Both the position numbers and the translations under genes were made by a program. From Lasiosphaeris hirsuta (taxonomy: Eukaryota; Ascomycota; Sordariomycetes; Sordariales; Lasiosphaeriaceae), in the NCBI GenBank assembly GCA_030549175.1, contig JAUKUA010000003.1, positions 2,542,001-2,606,000 of the forward strand: 64,000 nt of DNA, given 5' to 3'. Position 1 is the stretch's first letter, and each line of letters starts with the position of its first letter. The notes beneath the pieces were generated by a model. That model worked only from the letters and a program-made list of their open reading frames with translations. It ran no database searches and was not told the origin of the DNA. Below, in pieces: positions 11,234-24,318 of the stretch.

Positions 11234-14200
11234 TCATGCATAGCCTAACGCAGTGAGGCTCATGTAAACCGAGTCCATCTCCCTCGGAAACCTTGCCTCG
11301 AGCGCATCGGCCATCTGCCACCCCGACTCCTTTTCTCCCCCCTCACTCGCATTCCTTTCGAAGACCCTTATCCCCGGAATCTGAGGTTGGCCTGGCGTAT
11401 TGAGCCCCGGTGTGGCGCAGTCCCTCAAGCTCGCCAGCCGATCCAGTCGATGATCCATCGCCATTTGGTGAACTTTGGCGTCTTCCCATACTGTGCCCAA
11501 TATTTCGAGAACGCTCCGTGCTAGCGCTAGCCCGTCGATCAGCCGTGGTAGTTCGTGTACCGCACCCTCAGCAGAGAGCACGTCGACGGCCTCGAGAATG
11601 GCAAAGCTCGTGAATGGCGGTGGCATGCTGATTCGGCCCATGCTACCATCTTTTGCGACGATACAGACCACGTCAAGCAGCTTGTGCGCGTGGTCGCGGA
11701 CAATGTGGGCGTATTGTGTCCGAAGTGGGACGTTGAGAAAGCGGGGGTGGACGTGACGATGGAGTTTGGTAATTGTGAGGTGGTAGAGAACGTGCATCAG
11801 GATCAAGGTGCCTTGGTCCTCCCGGGCAATCGTGCTCAGGTTGGCGGGAGAAAACTGCAACGGTGCGGGGAGAGACGACCTCCAGTCGTCGAGGCGGGAC
11901 ATGGTGGTGCGGTGAAACTTGGAAAAATCAAAGTTGTACCGTGTACCGCGGTGTGAGAGCCGGTAGATCGACGTCATGACGTCCCCCCAAATCGAGACGA
12001 GTTGGATGAGGTACCCCATGATGCCAACCTCCGTGCTCGACTGCTCAAGTGAAGAGAAATACGGCTCGAATGCAGGTGTCGCCGTTGTCCGTTGATCCTC
12101 AAAGCTGCGCACGTCAGCCGGGAGGCGGGTAAAGATGTCCTCAGTGTTGACGATAGCGGTGCGCGTGGGAAATAGGCCGTTCAACCGTTCGAGAATAAAG
12201 CACGACCAGAATGTTCTCGTCCTGCACTCCGAGTAGCCTGCCCTCGTCAGGCCGTACGGAAAGGTCGTAAGAGACCCGTCTTGAGATCGGTCAAGGTCCA
12301 TATTTAACTGCAAGCATGTCGCTGCCGAGATGGCCCCACTGGTCATGTCGTTTGCGTCGCTTGGCCGCGTGACAGCCAGATAGTAGAGGGAGAGTAGTAA
12401 TCTGGCCTGCACGAGCTGTAGTGACAGAGCGCTGTGATCAACTGCGTAGCGTGCTACTTGCGAGTATTCGTGGGCATTGCTCCTCCCACTCGTCGAAAGG
12501 GCGATGCCGACGGCAAGGATGCTATAGACGAGCATCAGGTCTTCTGGGGACTTTCTGTGAGCGCTATTCTGAACCCAGGACTTGAACGCCTTCTCGGGGA
12601 GGAAGCGGAGTGCCGTAGCATCGGTATGGGCGAAGAAGGATGTAATGGTGCTGGTCACGGACTGAGGGTCGGAGACATACGGGTCTGTTTGCCAGGCTCG
12701 GCACAGGACGTCCTCGTGTATACGAGGCAGCTCGGGCTGGTGCCACGATAACGTGGATCGGCTCGTATCAGGCGTCGGCGCCATAGGCGATCGCGGCCCG
12801 ATCGTCGGCGTGAAGTGCTCATAACCTACCCGGATCCGCTTCGGCGGCATGGGCGCAACTAAATCGGGACTTCCGGGACGGAGCGCGGTCCGCGGTGATA
12901 TCGAGTCGCTCGAGTGGCTACTGGGTCGCATGTGCTCCGGCGGAGGCCGGATGATGCTGCCCAGCCGCCGTGTGTCGTCGAGTTCGGCTGGTGGAGTCGA
13001 GGGAGACGTGTTGTGGCCGCCTCGTGGGCTATAGCATGAACCACGGTATTAGATTTGATGTTTGATATTGCACACGGGGTATCGCCCCTCTCTTTGCTCT
13101 CCCCTCGCCTGGGATACGCGATCTGGTGTTCCGTCATGACTTACGCATTCTTGAATTTGCAGACGCGGCCAAACTTCTCGCACTGAATGCACCGCGGGTA
13201 ATCCGGATCACACTTGATTTTCTTCTCCCTGCACGTCACACACGCAATGGCGAGCCTCTTCCTTGGCTTCCCAGCCTTTGTCACTCCCCAGTGCGCGTTA
13301 ACCGCCTCCCCATCGATAACCGTTTTGCAGTGGCTTCCGTCATCGTAAAAGTAGCACATCCCTTCGCCTGGCACTTCGGCAGCTCGCACAAATCGGGGCA
13401 AGAAATGGGTCCCCGTCCAAATCTTGGGGCCTAATCCATCCTTAGCCAAAACGACCTCTGACGGTACGGTGCTCGTCGGGGTAGTAGGAAGATGCTGTGT
13501 TGAAATTTGGGGGGTTAGCTGCTCCCGATAGCCCATTCTCGCATCGTCCTCGCGGCTCCCCCCGGACAGCTGGGGAGGAAATTGCTCTGGTGCCGGCTTA
13601 TACGACTGAGGCTCCCAGCTGCTGCTAAACGAATACTCTCGGCTGCCTTCATGCTGCGTCAGCCTCTTGCCGTAGTCTGACCCACTCTGTGGCCTTGGTT
13701 GTTCTGGCTCTCTCGGGCGAGGCGAGACAGGTCCTGGGAAGCCCCGGGACAGCGAAGGAAAGGGGGCAGGCTCCTGAAACCGCGGTTCTGGCGCACTGCG
13801 AGGCTGTTGTGAGAGCAAAGGCACCGTTGTTGTTGATGATGGGAAGTACGACGACGACGACGACGACAGTGACCTTTCCAGGCTCGCCGCCGGCCCGTGT
13901 GTACGGTCAAGCGGCGAGGGTGACGGGTAAGAGCCCTGGCGGTCCGACAAGGGCGAGTGAAAAGATCGTGTCTGGGAGGGCGGCCCAAAGAGACTGCTCA
14001 AGGACGGGAGCTGTTGCCTCGGCGCTCCTTGGTCGGTGGCCACATCTCTGCGAATCTGCGTCTCGTCCGAACCCTTCCCAGAAGACATATCGCTTGCCTT
14101 GGCGGACGGGTCATAGTTGGACATAGGCGGAGAGAGAGGAGCAGGCGGGTTCCAAGACCGCTCCTCGGACTGCCTAGAGAAATACAAAGATGAGTCTGGG

Positions 14201-14271
14201 GTAAGAAGCTCGGGAGGTGTATCCGGGATGGCCAAACGGTATCGAAGGTCGATATAGGATGCAATCCCCAT
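11234..14271 (-). CDS. Zn2Cys6 transcription factor with fungal-specific regulatory domain
   Basis: Two exons on the minus strand: 14271-13145 and 13028-11234 (973 residues). This is a nuclear DNA-binding regulator. The zinc cluster lies unusually far in, at residues 344-371 (C-x2-C-x6-C-x6-C-x2-C-x6-C, CVTCREKKIKC...CIQCEKFGRVC). It follows a Ser/Pro-rich, probably disordered region, and just upstream is a compact segment, MCYFYDDGSHCKTVIDGEAV, with basic residues GKPRKR. After the intron (GTAAGT...ATAG) comes RGGHNTSPSTPP, then a helical fungal_trans-type domain over roughly residues 470-900 (ARLLLSLYYLAVTRPSD..., RTRTFWSCFILERLNGLF). The ATG at 14271 is the longest start; ATG 14124 (MSNYDPS) is an alternative. 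A good 3' splice-like sequence, TTTGTATTTCTCTAG, near 14175 hints that the extreme N-terminus may come from an upstream exon. Target genes are unknown. Confidence 0.88.
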
Positions 14272-17200
14272 TGAGAAGAGCGTTGGTGTGATTTGAGTAG
14301 GTCCTTGTTTGTGTCCGTCTCATGACCCTCACAAGGAGGGGGGGATGTATTTGGGCGTATCAGGGCAAGAGTTGTTCCAGTTGGCAGCGAGCGCGAGAAC
14401 ACGACGGGTTACCGAGAGACAAAGAGGCCGAAGGCGACCGGCAACTAGATATTCACCGGATAAAGGTACACACAGGCGGCGCAGTCGAAACTCAGGTCCA
14501 ACTTTCGGACGGTCGTGCCGCCAAGGTTCAGCAGGAGGAGCGTACCGAAGCCGGATAATTGAGCTGTGAAGCGAGACGCGCGGGCGATCCGTTGGTGGTC
14601 TTGGAGTGCCTTGGGATAAGTGGACGGTGCCGCAACGGTCATGTACGGGGCACACTAGGGTTGATGTGCGTCCGGGACGGTCTCGACAAGTTGGCGAGAC
14701 ACAGGGTTAGGAGGACGGGGCAGCCGTGGCAAGAGGGCTGATATTGTATGCCGGTCTAGTGCAGCAGTAGTTTCTCGCACAGGCCGGTCGTACTATCGGC
14801 CTCACTCTCGAGCAAGGTGCCGTAAGATACACCGAAGCAGAGAAAGCGTAGATTCAGAAGGGAGAAGGGGATTTGGGGTAGCCTGGGTAGGCAGGGGGGT
14901 TAGGGGGGGAAGGCGAGGAAACGGGAAGGGCACCGACGTGTATGTATGGATGTACGTTCGAGGGAGCTGGCTCTGCTGCGTCCTACACTACCAACCCTTG
15001 GCTGTAGGCAAGCCAGCCCGGCCCAGTGGATGGATTGTGCTTCCCAGTATTGAGGAGTACCCACACGTGCCGTTTTCGTAGGCTCTTTCACCCCCTGTCA
15101 ACTAGCCGAGGCAGGGGCTTTATGGGAAGGACAACAAGCAAGCGCCAGACCGATGGCTTTCGGCAGCGCGGCATGGGCGTTGCTCTCTTCGGACGATGCA
15201 TGTACGATACAAGCACTTACCCTGCAATATGAGAGCATCAAGCATCCCGAAGTGCCTGGACGATGAAAGCGTCCAAGCAGGCGAGAGAGCTAAGAATTCG
15301 GGCTTGAGGTTGGCACTGCCTGCATTCATCCCATTCCCCGTTTGAATACTAGCTGCATGGGTGGCCATGGGTGGTCCATCTTGGTGGCTTGGGAGGAAGG
15401 GGGGGAGATGGTGGGGGGTGGTGAAAGCGGCCATGGGGTGTCGTCTGAGAGGAAGGGGGGGCGCGCATCGAGAGCGAGGACGTGATAGCATGGGTAGGTA
15501 GCTACCACGCGGCGAAGAGGGTTCGGGAAGATAAGGAGGCAGGGAGGACGAGTGTGATGATTGTGTGGATGAACGGGGGATTGGGACCGGGACTGGCAGC
15601 CAGGACAGGGACAGGGGCACAAGACAGGCCCGCCAAGCCGCCAACCGCCAAGGGAAAGGGAACGGCTTCGCAAAGACCGGGAACGAGACTGTTTACGGCG
15701 GGGTGGCCTCAAGCTGGCGAGCTTGCAAGCTGACGGCTGATGGAGGAGGTTGTTATGAAAGCGGGCGGCTCGGCTGGGTTGGACCAGACATCAGCGATAA
15801 TAGGCGAGGACGGGGCCGACGGGGCATCAGGTGCCTGCGGGTTGATAGCCCATATGCCAGAGGCCAGAGCAATAAGATGCACCAGAGTCAAAAGAGCCTG
15901 CTGCTCACGTCAATGCTTAGCAGGCGGCCGGACACCCTTACGGCATCACAGCTCAGCAACTGTTGCAGGAAAGCCTCACTGGCTAGCCGTCCCGCGCCAT
16001 TCTGGAACTCGCCGCGCACTAGGTGCGTAGCGTGTCTCGAACGTGTGTGTATGTGTGCACGTAGTATGTACGGATTAGACTGCTCTGTTCTGCCACGGGC
16101 TTGTGGGCGCGTGGGAGCCACACGGTGTGTGTCTTTTCGTCGTGGCCCATGGTTGTTGCTGCTCGGGTGCCTGTGAGACCTGACGAGACTTGAGACCTGC
16201 GAGACCTTTCAGAACTACGATTACTCAGTAGTAGGAGAGAAGACTCGGGGGACCCCTGCACAACGAGGGTAAAAAGCCCAAACTACTACAGCTGGTGGGG
16301 GTTGAGGTGAGGTAGGTACACTACCTAAGATTGCCTCTGGCTGCCATCACATCACCTGCACCAGCCGAGAGCTGGAGATGCATAAATATTGAGGAGCACT
16401 AACTGGGCACACCGTGTTGTGGCCGACCGTATTGTACGGTATGTACGCTGTTCAGCGCTATTAGGAACCACACCCACTGCGTCTACATGTGCTGTGTGTT
16501 ATGTGCACTGATGCAGACCGAGTGCAGGCTCAACGCCGGCGATGCCCTGCCACCCTGGACCTTGCCCCTGTTTGTGGTTTTTAGGTCTGCTGGCTGCTGG
16601 GTTCCTGACGGGATGGAAATTCTCCGTGGCACCTCGATCCGGATCTTGAAGGCTTGGGAGCCGATTGCGTCGCTTAATTGGATATTCTGGGGAAGAATGG
16701 GCGTGCTCTGTTTACTGTGTTTCTGATTCCCTGTGCTGTTCTCTCGCATGTCGAGTGCGCCGCAAGTACGCCGTATTTCTTGCTGAAGCCCAGGATCGAG
16801 GCAGAAAAGCGACACCCTCGACATTGCGCATTGGATTTTCCTGGAGCTGAGCTGCACTGCGAGATTTAGGCGGGGCGCGGCATGCGGGCCAGCATTGACA
16901 ACACGGGAAACTGGAAACTGGCAATTACACTGGCAACACGGCATGGCATTGGGTGATTGCCCTCTGCGCCTGCCTTCAACCTGAGCTGCCTCTTCGCCAC
17001 TTCTCGAATTTGACGACTCTAAGTCGTTCCTTACCACTACGCCCCTTCTCTTTCTTAGGTGTGCTGTGATGTTAGTTTCCCGCCGTAGTATCTGCCCGAC
17101 TGCGCCGGTCTGCCTGCATTTCTTCTCCGCCATGGTCACGCAGGCATGCTGATGAGCGAAGCTGCGGATAAATTGCCTGCACCCCAAGAAACGGGACTCG

Positions 17201-20200
17201 TCTGATCTTTCTGTTGCTCGAGGCTGTGCCAAGTTGAAGCTCAGATGGATCTATCTAACCCGTCCTGCTTGCCATCCTCCACAAAGCTGCCGACATCCCA
17301 TCTGCCCTGCCCTGCCCTGATTTGCATCCAGCAGCCTCCTGACTGACACACAAATTCTCCGACGTTGTCCAGCACCAGCACTCCAGCTCCCAGTGGTACA
17401 GCTTGAGAACGGGCACAGCAGGTTAGTCTCGACACCCGACTAGCCTGCCGTCTCCGAGTGTCTGAATTAGCGCTCCTTTTTCGCACAGAGGCCGCACACG
17501 ACAGGAGCACACCACAGCAGCATACAGCATGCGCCAGCTTGGCCACCACCTCGATTGTGCGCGCCGCAGAGTGCGACGGCAACCCTGCAGCGTCTATGTA
17601 TATCAAAAGACTAATATGACGGGCTCGGCATGTCGTTGTTAGCTCGATCCCAGTCCCCTGGGATCTGTGATGTGGAACTCTGGACACGCAGCCAGCCGTG
17701 CGCGGCTGACGGCCTCTTCCCTTTTTCCCCTGCGACCGGCGCGAGACCCGCTGCAGCATCCGTGGATTGACAAGATGGAAGCCGGCGAAAGCCCCCTCCG
17801 ACCTCCCCACTGTCCTCCCCGATTCGCAAATCCCGTAATGGCGCATAAGGGATCGCTGCGGGCGGGTATATGGACGGAACATGGTGCAATCAGGTTCCGC
17901 GGCCTGGCATCGCCAACTGCCCTTGCTGGAACGACCTGCTGACTGTTACGGGTGCCGCTACGAACCTGACTCGACGATATCGCTAGGCCGCCTGCTGGCT
18001 GGTAGCGCAGAAACGGAGACGAAGCAATTCCTATCCGTAGGTGCAGCAAGTCGGCCCGGCACACCAACGCTCCACAGATGGCCACAGCTGCATAGGCCTG
18101 CCACGGCGACGCCTGTTGCACACAACAACCAGCCCGTGTGCTCAGCGACTTTTGATATCTCGAGTTGACCGTGATACCTCTGCTCTGCACAGCGGCGGGG
18201 GACTCTGGCCCCGCCAATCGCCCCATTGCTGCGATTGCCGAGATAATACGGAGACAGGCGGAACAGGGCGGTTCCGGGTTCGACTCTGGCCAGGTCAGCC
18301 CTGGCGAGAGCCTGGGTAATCACCCGGGCGGAATCTAGGGTAATCTGGCCGCCTCCAGCAACACCGCCTCTGCAAGAAAACCAAAACGAGCAGGCAGGCA
18401 ACATCTTTTTGCTGTATCCAGAGCCAACAGTGTTTTCATGGCCAGAAAATATATTGTGCAACACAGCCAACTGCGCCCGCTGCCTCAACCGCCACGAAGC
18501 GCGTTGGCCCGTGAGTCGAATTCATGTGCCGAGAACATCCAACAGTTGCATCCGGCTGCAAGACGGCATCACGACAACAACGAGAAAGCGGCTTGATCAC
18601 CACCCTTTCCCCCATGTTCCCTTGGCCCGTGCTACACGGACAACCGCACTGTGACAGCAGCGGCTGAGATTGCTGACTGGCAGCGCAACAAATCACGGCT
18701 GCAACGGCTGTACGAACACACATCACGGTGTGTGCAATGGTAGCACAGGCGTTGGCTCTCGTCCCGCAACGCCGCCAAGACACAAGCTGGCGGGCGATAT
18801 GCCTTGCGAAGACGAAGGACCAGTCACAGCCCCACGCGTCGTGGCTTCAAAACATGCGCGGCAGATGCTGAGGGCAAACACGAAGCGCGGAATATTCACT
18901 CTGCGCTTGGCAAAGACCAACAATCAGTCCTACTTTTGGGAGGTTTGTGAGACAGTAGCAGAGCCTGGAGAAAGCTGTCTCGGGACTGCCTTTGGATTAT
19001 CCGTATCCTGTTCCTTTTCCCGTGATGATAGTCATGATTGGCCATTCCTCGCGAACTTCCGGATGGCGTCAGGCTCTCAGCCGAGTTAGCCTGCTGTGCA
19101 ACTTGGGCTTCGGAGGTTTCTAGAGACGAGACACGGTGATCTGCCAGGACGCGGCGGTTCTTGCAGCATATCTGGCATATTTGAGTGTTGGAAAGAAGCC
19201 GATTTCCACATGCCCTCATCTCTCAAAGTTCTCGAGCTTCAGTTGCGCACAAACCAGAGATCTCACCGTTCCCTCTGTTGATCGGGAACAGAAGTCCATT
19301 CAACTCCTTGGGTTCTCTGAACTGCTGGGGTGATCCTAGTCGTGCTCGCCTGGCCAGTCAACTCGCTTCCCGGCGCTCGCCGTGAGACCAATGTTGCATC
19401 ACCAAATGCACACCTTCTACTAGGCAAAGAGAAAAAGACCATGAACTTCAGGGTTTGTGGCCTCTGAAGCTGGGTGACCTTGCCAGGGGACACGGCAAAC
19501 AAGGTCTCGAGCTTGAACCCGATAGGCTCGCCTAAGGGACCCGTTGAGGCCTTTCCGTTCAGGGAAGCACTTGCAGATGTTGGCCCTCGAGCAATGTGGC
19601 ATGCAGGTAATGGCACGGGGACAAACCCCTGTGGCATGGGAGACTGGGGCCTAGTGTCTAGGGGCCTGGACGAACGTGTTTCACTTTTCAACGCAACGCA
19701 ACACACTGCGAGGAAGAACATGAAGGCACGGAGCATTAGTGTTGACTAATATTTACGGGAGGATACAGCCAGACATATTCGTACATACCTCATCCTACAA
19801 AAACACAGACAACGAGCAGAAATGGGGGCAGCATGTCTTGAAAAGCCTTCGAGTGCGACTGACTGCTGATGTGGGGGTGAGAGGGGCTTGAGCACGCACT
19901 TCGCTTTTGTGAAGGATTCGGGCAGGGGACGGAGATGGGGTGTTCGCGTAAGATGAGATTCGATTCGATCTCCATCTAGTGCGGCGACACCATCTATCCA
20001 CGCTCTGTGCCAGAATCAGATGCCGAAGGCTCAGGGATGCGCGAGAAAGAGGGGAGACCGAAAGAAGCACAGATCCAGCTTAGCGTACTCATCAAGACTG
20101 ACCAAGGTCGTCGTCATGTCCTGTTTGGTCGTCTAAGAGTCCCTGCTGGGAGTGGTAGCCGCTCGCCGGATCAAGTGTCTTATCAATCCGGAGATTGGGC

Positions 20201-23200
20201 GTCAAAGTTTGTTGTCAAGCAGCGCGCAGGCCCGAAAGGACGGGTGGCTTTGCCTTTTGACAGAGTCGCAACCGCCGAGCAGAGACAATACATGCCCACG
20301 GTGTTAGGGCCTACAACCCCCCTTTCCCCTCCCTCCTCTTCAAACCCTTAGGCGGACTGTCGGCGCCCTCACGCTATCCGCCCATGGAACCGAAAGTGGT
20401 CGCTGATGTTGTGCGCCGCATCGTGCCGCATGCAAGTGTGTACGGAACAGATGCCGTCATCCTGTTGTGTGGAGCAGCAGAGCATTGAAGCTCCGTCGAA
20501 CTACGGGATTTCTGTATGGTATGCTACCTCGATTGCGCAAGTACCTTGTCCTCTTATTTTTGTTAGTGACGGTTTCCTTTCAATAGTTTGGGTAATTAAC
20601 ACCAGACAGGGTCCTGACCAGAAAAATAATCCGGCAAGACAATATTCATGCATTGGCTCCTGCTATTGGACAGGGAAGTCGTGATAAGATCGACGTTAGG
20701 TCCTGGGCCGTGTGGCTGGGTCGTGCAAAAGATGGGATGTTGTTCACCGGTGAACCCCCCAGAGCCCCCTCACCTTCCACCCCTCCCTTTTCTCCCGCCG
20801 TCATCTTCCCTTCCGATCGAGCAGCTCCCTTTCGTGTTGTTCCTGCGGATCGTTCGAGGGGCCTCGGGCCCGGCGTCACGATATCTCTCGCAGTACACAC
20901 TTACAATACGTGCCACGTAACTGTTATTCAAGCTGACTGCCGAAGCCCCACAAAATCTCCAAGTGGGAAAGGAATCACACACCCACCCCCATCAAGCATG
21001 GAACTTCTTGCTAGACCCCCCTGACGCAATGACAAGGGAACCTGCAACTCAATAGGGACAAGCGCCCTTCCTGTTGGTGAGACACACGGGGCCAGTTGCT
21101 GGTCAGAGCCCTCGCAGGGTTGTGTGCTTCTAGCTTCTAGAAAAAATACTAGCGACGAGCCATCGATTCGATTTTGATGCGCGATGGCACCTTGTTGCAG
21201 GGCCGGGCCGTTGTCTGGGACTCAACTTCCACTTATGGGAGGAGTTCCGGAGGAAGGCGCTTCGCCTTCCGACGCCTCTGTCGCAGCCAAAGAGGCGCCC
21301 GGCATCCAACCTCTTGGCCCTTCGCTAACATTTTTTTTATACGAGGACATGTCTCTGTCAGCAAGAAGCGACTACGTAAGTGGTGCCTAGTAGTATGGTG
21401 CTAACCAGAGCCCTGGGGGGCGCCGCCGCCCGTCCTGCCTTCTTGACAGTCGACCAGTCGTTCGACTAGCAAACGATCCACGGATGGAGTCCGACTGCTA
21501 TGCATCGTGCAATCACAGCATCACCCAGGCTTGGGGTGGAGTTCACCGGCGCCTTGCAATTCACTACCGTAAATTGCAGACAGTCCGCCACGGAGCAAAG
21601 TCAACAAATAAACAGAGCGGCGGTGGTCATCTGGGCAAATGCCGCAACCTCGCGAACAAAAGCTCGGTCGCTTGCTGCTGCCCCCTCCCCCAAAATCCCC
21701 CAGACAGGGGTGACAGGGTGACAACACGCCCGCCGCCATCGCGGGTGAACCGCTGGCCCAGGGTATTCGTAGCGTGCGGAGGCGCTACCATTTACCTATT
21801 TTTAGCGAAAGGACCCGGCACACATTTAGGGCTCACTCTAGCTGGCCGCGTCTTGGGTCCAATCAACAGAAGGCGGCTCTGATAGTCAGGCGAGGGACCA
21901 AGACGACGACCAAGATCTCAGCTTTCGCGTCGTTTAGGAATTACAGTAGGGCACGGCTCGCCATCATTTCGATATTTTCACGACGACGGCGTCGTCCGGG
22001 TTGAACGCGACGTCCCACCGGACCAGCCCTGTGAGCTACAGAACTCAATGGACACAGTCGGTGGATTCTCCCGTCCCTGGCCTCCAACCAGGCTTCTGAT
22101 GGCAACACCCTTTGGCAGCCTGTGCCTCAAAACGTCGTAACTATTGCCCTTTCGTGTATATGTATGTCGCAGGGACGGCCAACCCTGGTACACCGCTGTC
22201 CCTTTCCGCTGCCCTTCGCCCTCGTCAATAACAAGCTATCACTATTTCATGCCTCGATCTATCTTCCGTTGACGCCTGGAGGCTGCGCTATCCGTACTCC
22301 GCGAATATGATTTCTCGGTCGCGAGCAGCATGGCGAAGGCACAGGAAATGAGATTCCCTTGTTGCTCTGGTAGCAAATCATGTCAGCGTTACTGGGGGTC
22401 CTGCACGGGAGGCTGTCAACCCAAAAAGCCTTCAATGCCCTTGGAAATCGTCGGCAATATCACAAACGGCAATTAGGCTGTTCACATCAAGTATTGACAG
22501 GGAAGGACTTGCTTGGAGAGAGAGAAAAAGAAAGAGTTGACCTGGTCAAGTTGGTTGCGGACGGCCAGCGCCCCTCCTTCCCCCGGACTATCCCCAGTCC
22601 TCGTGTCGGGCAGGGATTGCTAGACCTGACCCGCCGCCGCATGCATTGGACTCGGCATTCCGCTCCGTGAGGGGAGAGCGAGGTTGCGCTTAGCTCTCTC
22701 TCCAACTCTCCAACAGCATCCCCGCTCGTTGATACTTCCCACCTGATTTTCCAAGCCCCCATATCACCATCTCATTTCGTTTCTACCCAGCACGATGCTC
22801 ACGATGGGGGGCACGGTTACTGATGACACTTGCTCGGGCTTCGCCTCCCTTTCGGCAGCGCTAACCCTACCCCAGGCGTAGGTCTGCTCGAATGGGACAG
22901 AGGAATCGAAGGGCCCAGCCCAGTTCCGTTTTGTGCTCAGTCTAAGCCGTGTGCTGCATGAGCAATACCGACGCAATTTCCCGCCGCAGTTGTTCAGGAG
23001 CCAGGAGCGGAACGATATATGCGTGGTAGGGAGAACCAGTTTGGCCCAACCTGGGGAATATTGCGTCGGGATCGCTGGCAGGCTGGATGAACTGAGGTTC
23101 CTGCAGGATCCCTGTGTATGGTGCTTTCGGAGCGGCGAGGCTGCCCAACTCATATGAATTAACCACCATCTCGCGGACGCCTCGTGGGAGTTGACAGCGG

Positions 23201-23642
23201 GTGTTTTGCTTGCGAAGTACGGGATCATGAGGCCAGCCCTGCAGCTGAGGACGCCATCACATCGTGCCCGGCTTCTAATAAAAGAATATGGACCGCCCGC
23301 GGACGGATATCGAAATCTGGGGACGGGATGGACGAGCCGGACAGGTCGGCAGAGCTGACCCGGCGACCTTAAATTCGGGTGGCTATAGTCGAACCCGGAT
23401 CTCCCCTCTCTCCGCCCCAACCTTATCGGACGACGGTTCCGCAATCACCAGCGACCCAGCAACCCAGAGAGTGACTGCTATTACGAGTGTCAATGATGAC
23501 ATGTCTTCCCCCCAGCTGAGGCCCGCTATTGCATCAGTTAATCAACCCCCAAGTCCGGCTCCGCCTTGCGGCAGATTCCAGAGCGGCCTGATTATTGTCG
23601 TCAAGGTTTGCTCGTTTTCAACCCGCGGCGGTGGCGCTGTGA

Positions 23643-23663
23643 CCCCCCTTTTAACAAGGGGGG
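23643..23663. repeat. Perfect 8-bp inverted repeat (hairpin)
   Basis: CCCCCCTT (23643-23650) and AAGGGGGG (23656-23663) are separated by the 5-base loop TTAAC. The stem is perfect and mostly G:C. It lies in the gene-poor block with no coding context. Confidence 0.6.
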
Positions 23664-24262
23664 GTTGCGTCCTTGTCGCTTGAAAATATCGTACGGCAGA
23701 GGGCGGGCAATTCTTTTTAGGCCTTCTGAGTCGATGTGCGCACAGCTCAGGAGCGCCAGGACGCTAGCAATGGCAGTCAACAATATTACGGATACTGACC
23801 AGCTTACCCACTGCTCCTTCGTCTTCGCAGGATTCCTTACGCCTGGCGTCGGTGATTCCGCGCTGCGCACCTCTTCGCCTTGGCGAATTTTCCCATTTGC
23901 CGCGAGATATCCATCTGTGAGAAAGGCCGTCTGCAAGCTCGGTAACACGCGCGCGTGCATTGGACAGCCAGATCTTCGGCAGGGACAGCGCGGCCATCCC
24001 TCTCCCCAGATTGCAATGCGTGTGACAACTGACAAAACCCTTGGCTTGCTGAGGTGTCGGCGTCGATAGGCCTGCACATCATCACATTGTCTCGGACCGG
24101 ACGAACCCATCCCTGGTTTGGGAAGAATTTCTAGCCTCCTCAGTCAGTCCTCTGCGGTGCGGAGTAGTTCCGTCGAACGGCTCCGGCTGCCGTGGCCTTG
24201 TAAGTTGTAACCTCAGCGAGAGTGAGCTGAAAATAGACACACCAATGACGCTGCACCTCCTT

Positions 24263-24318
24263 CCCCCCCCCCCGGGCCCTCTTCCCCATCCCTCTTGCCC
24301 CTCCCCCCCCCCCCCCCC
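24263..24318. repeat. C-rich cluster (G-tracts on minus strand)
   Basis: A run of 11 C (24263-24273) and a run of 16 C (24303-24318) with shorter C-runs between them. On the minus strand this gives many closely spaced G-tracts, the pattern expected of a G-quadruplex. Confidence 0.7.

Noticed and set aside
16483..17232. 249-codon minus-strand open frame
   Set aside because: No domain, many Cys/Arg/Ser without pattern, no start-context or intron support.
18270..18300. GGTTCGA-type T-loop-like sequence suggesting a tRNA
   Set aside because: The flanking bases do not form a T-stem or acceptor stem.
22764..23444. 226-codon minus-strand open frame
   Set aside because: No recognisable family and mixed low-confidence composition; probably chance.
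23601..24110. 169-codon minus-strand frame with a membrane-like segment (WVSWSVSVILLTAIASVLALL)
   Set aside because: A single hydrophobic stretch is not enough; the rest lacks coding character and no conserved start or splice sites were found. It might be a decayed gene.
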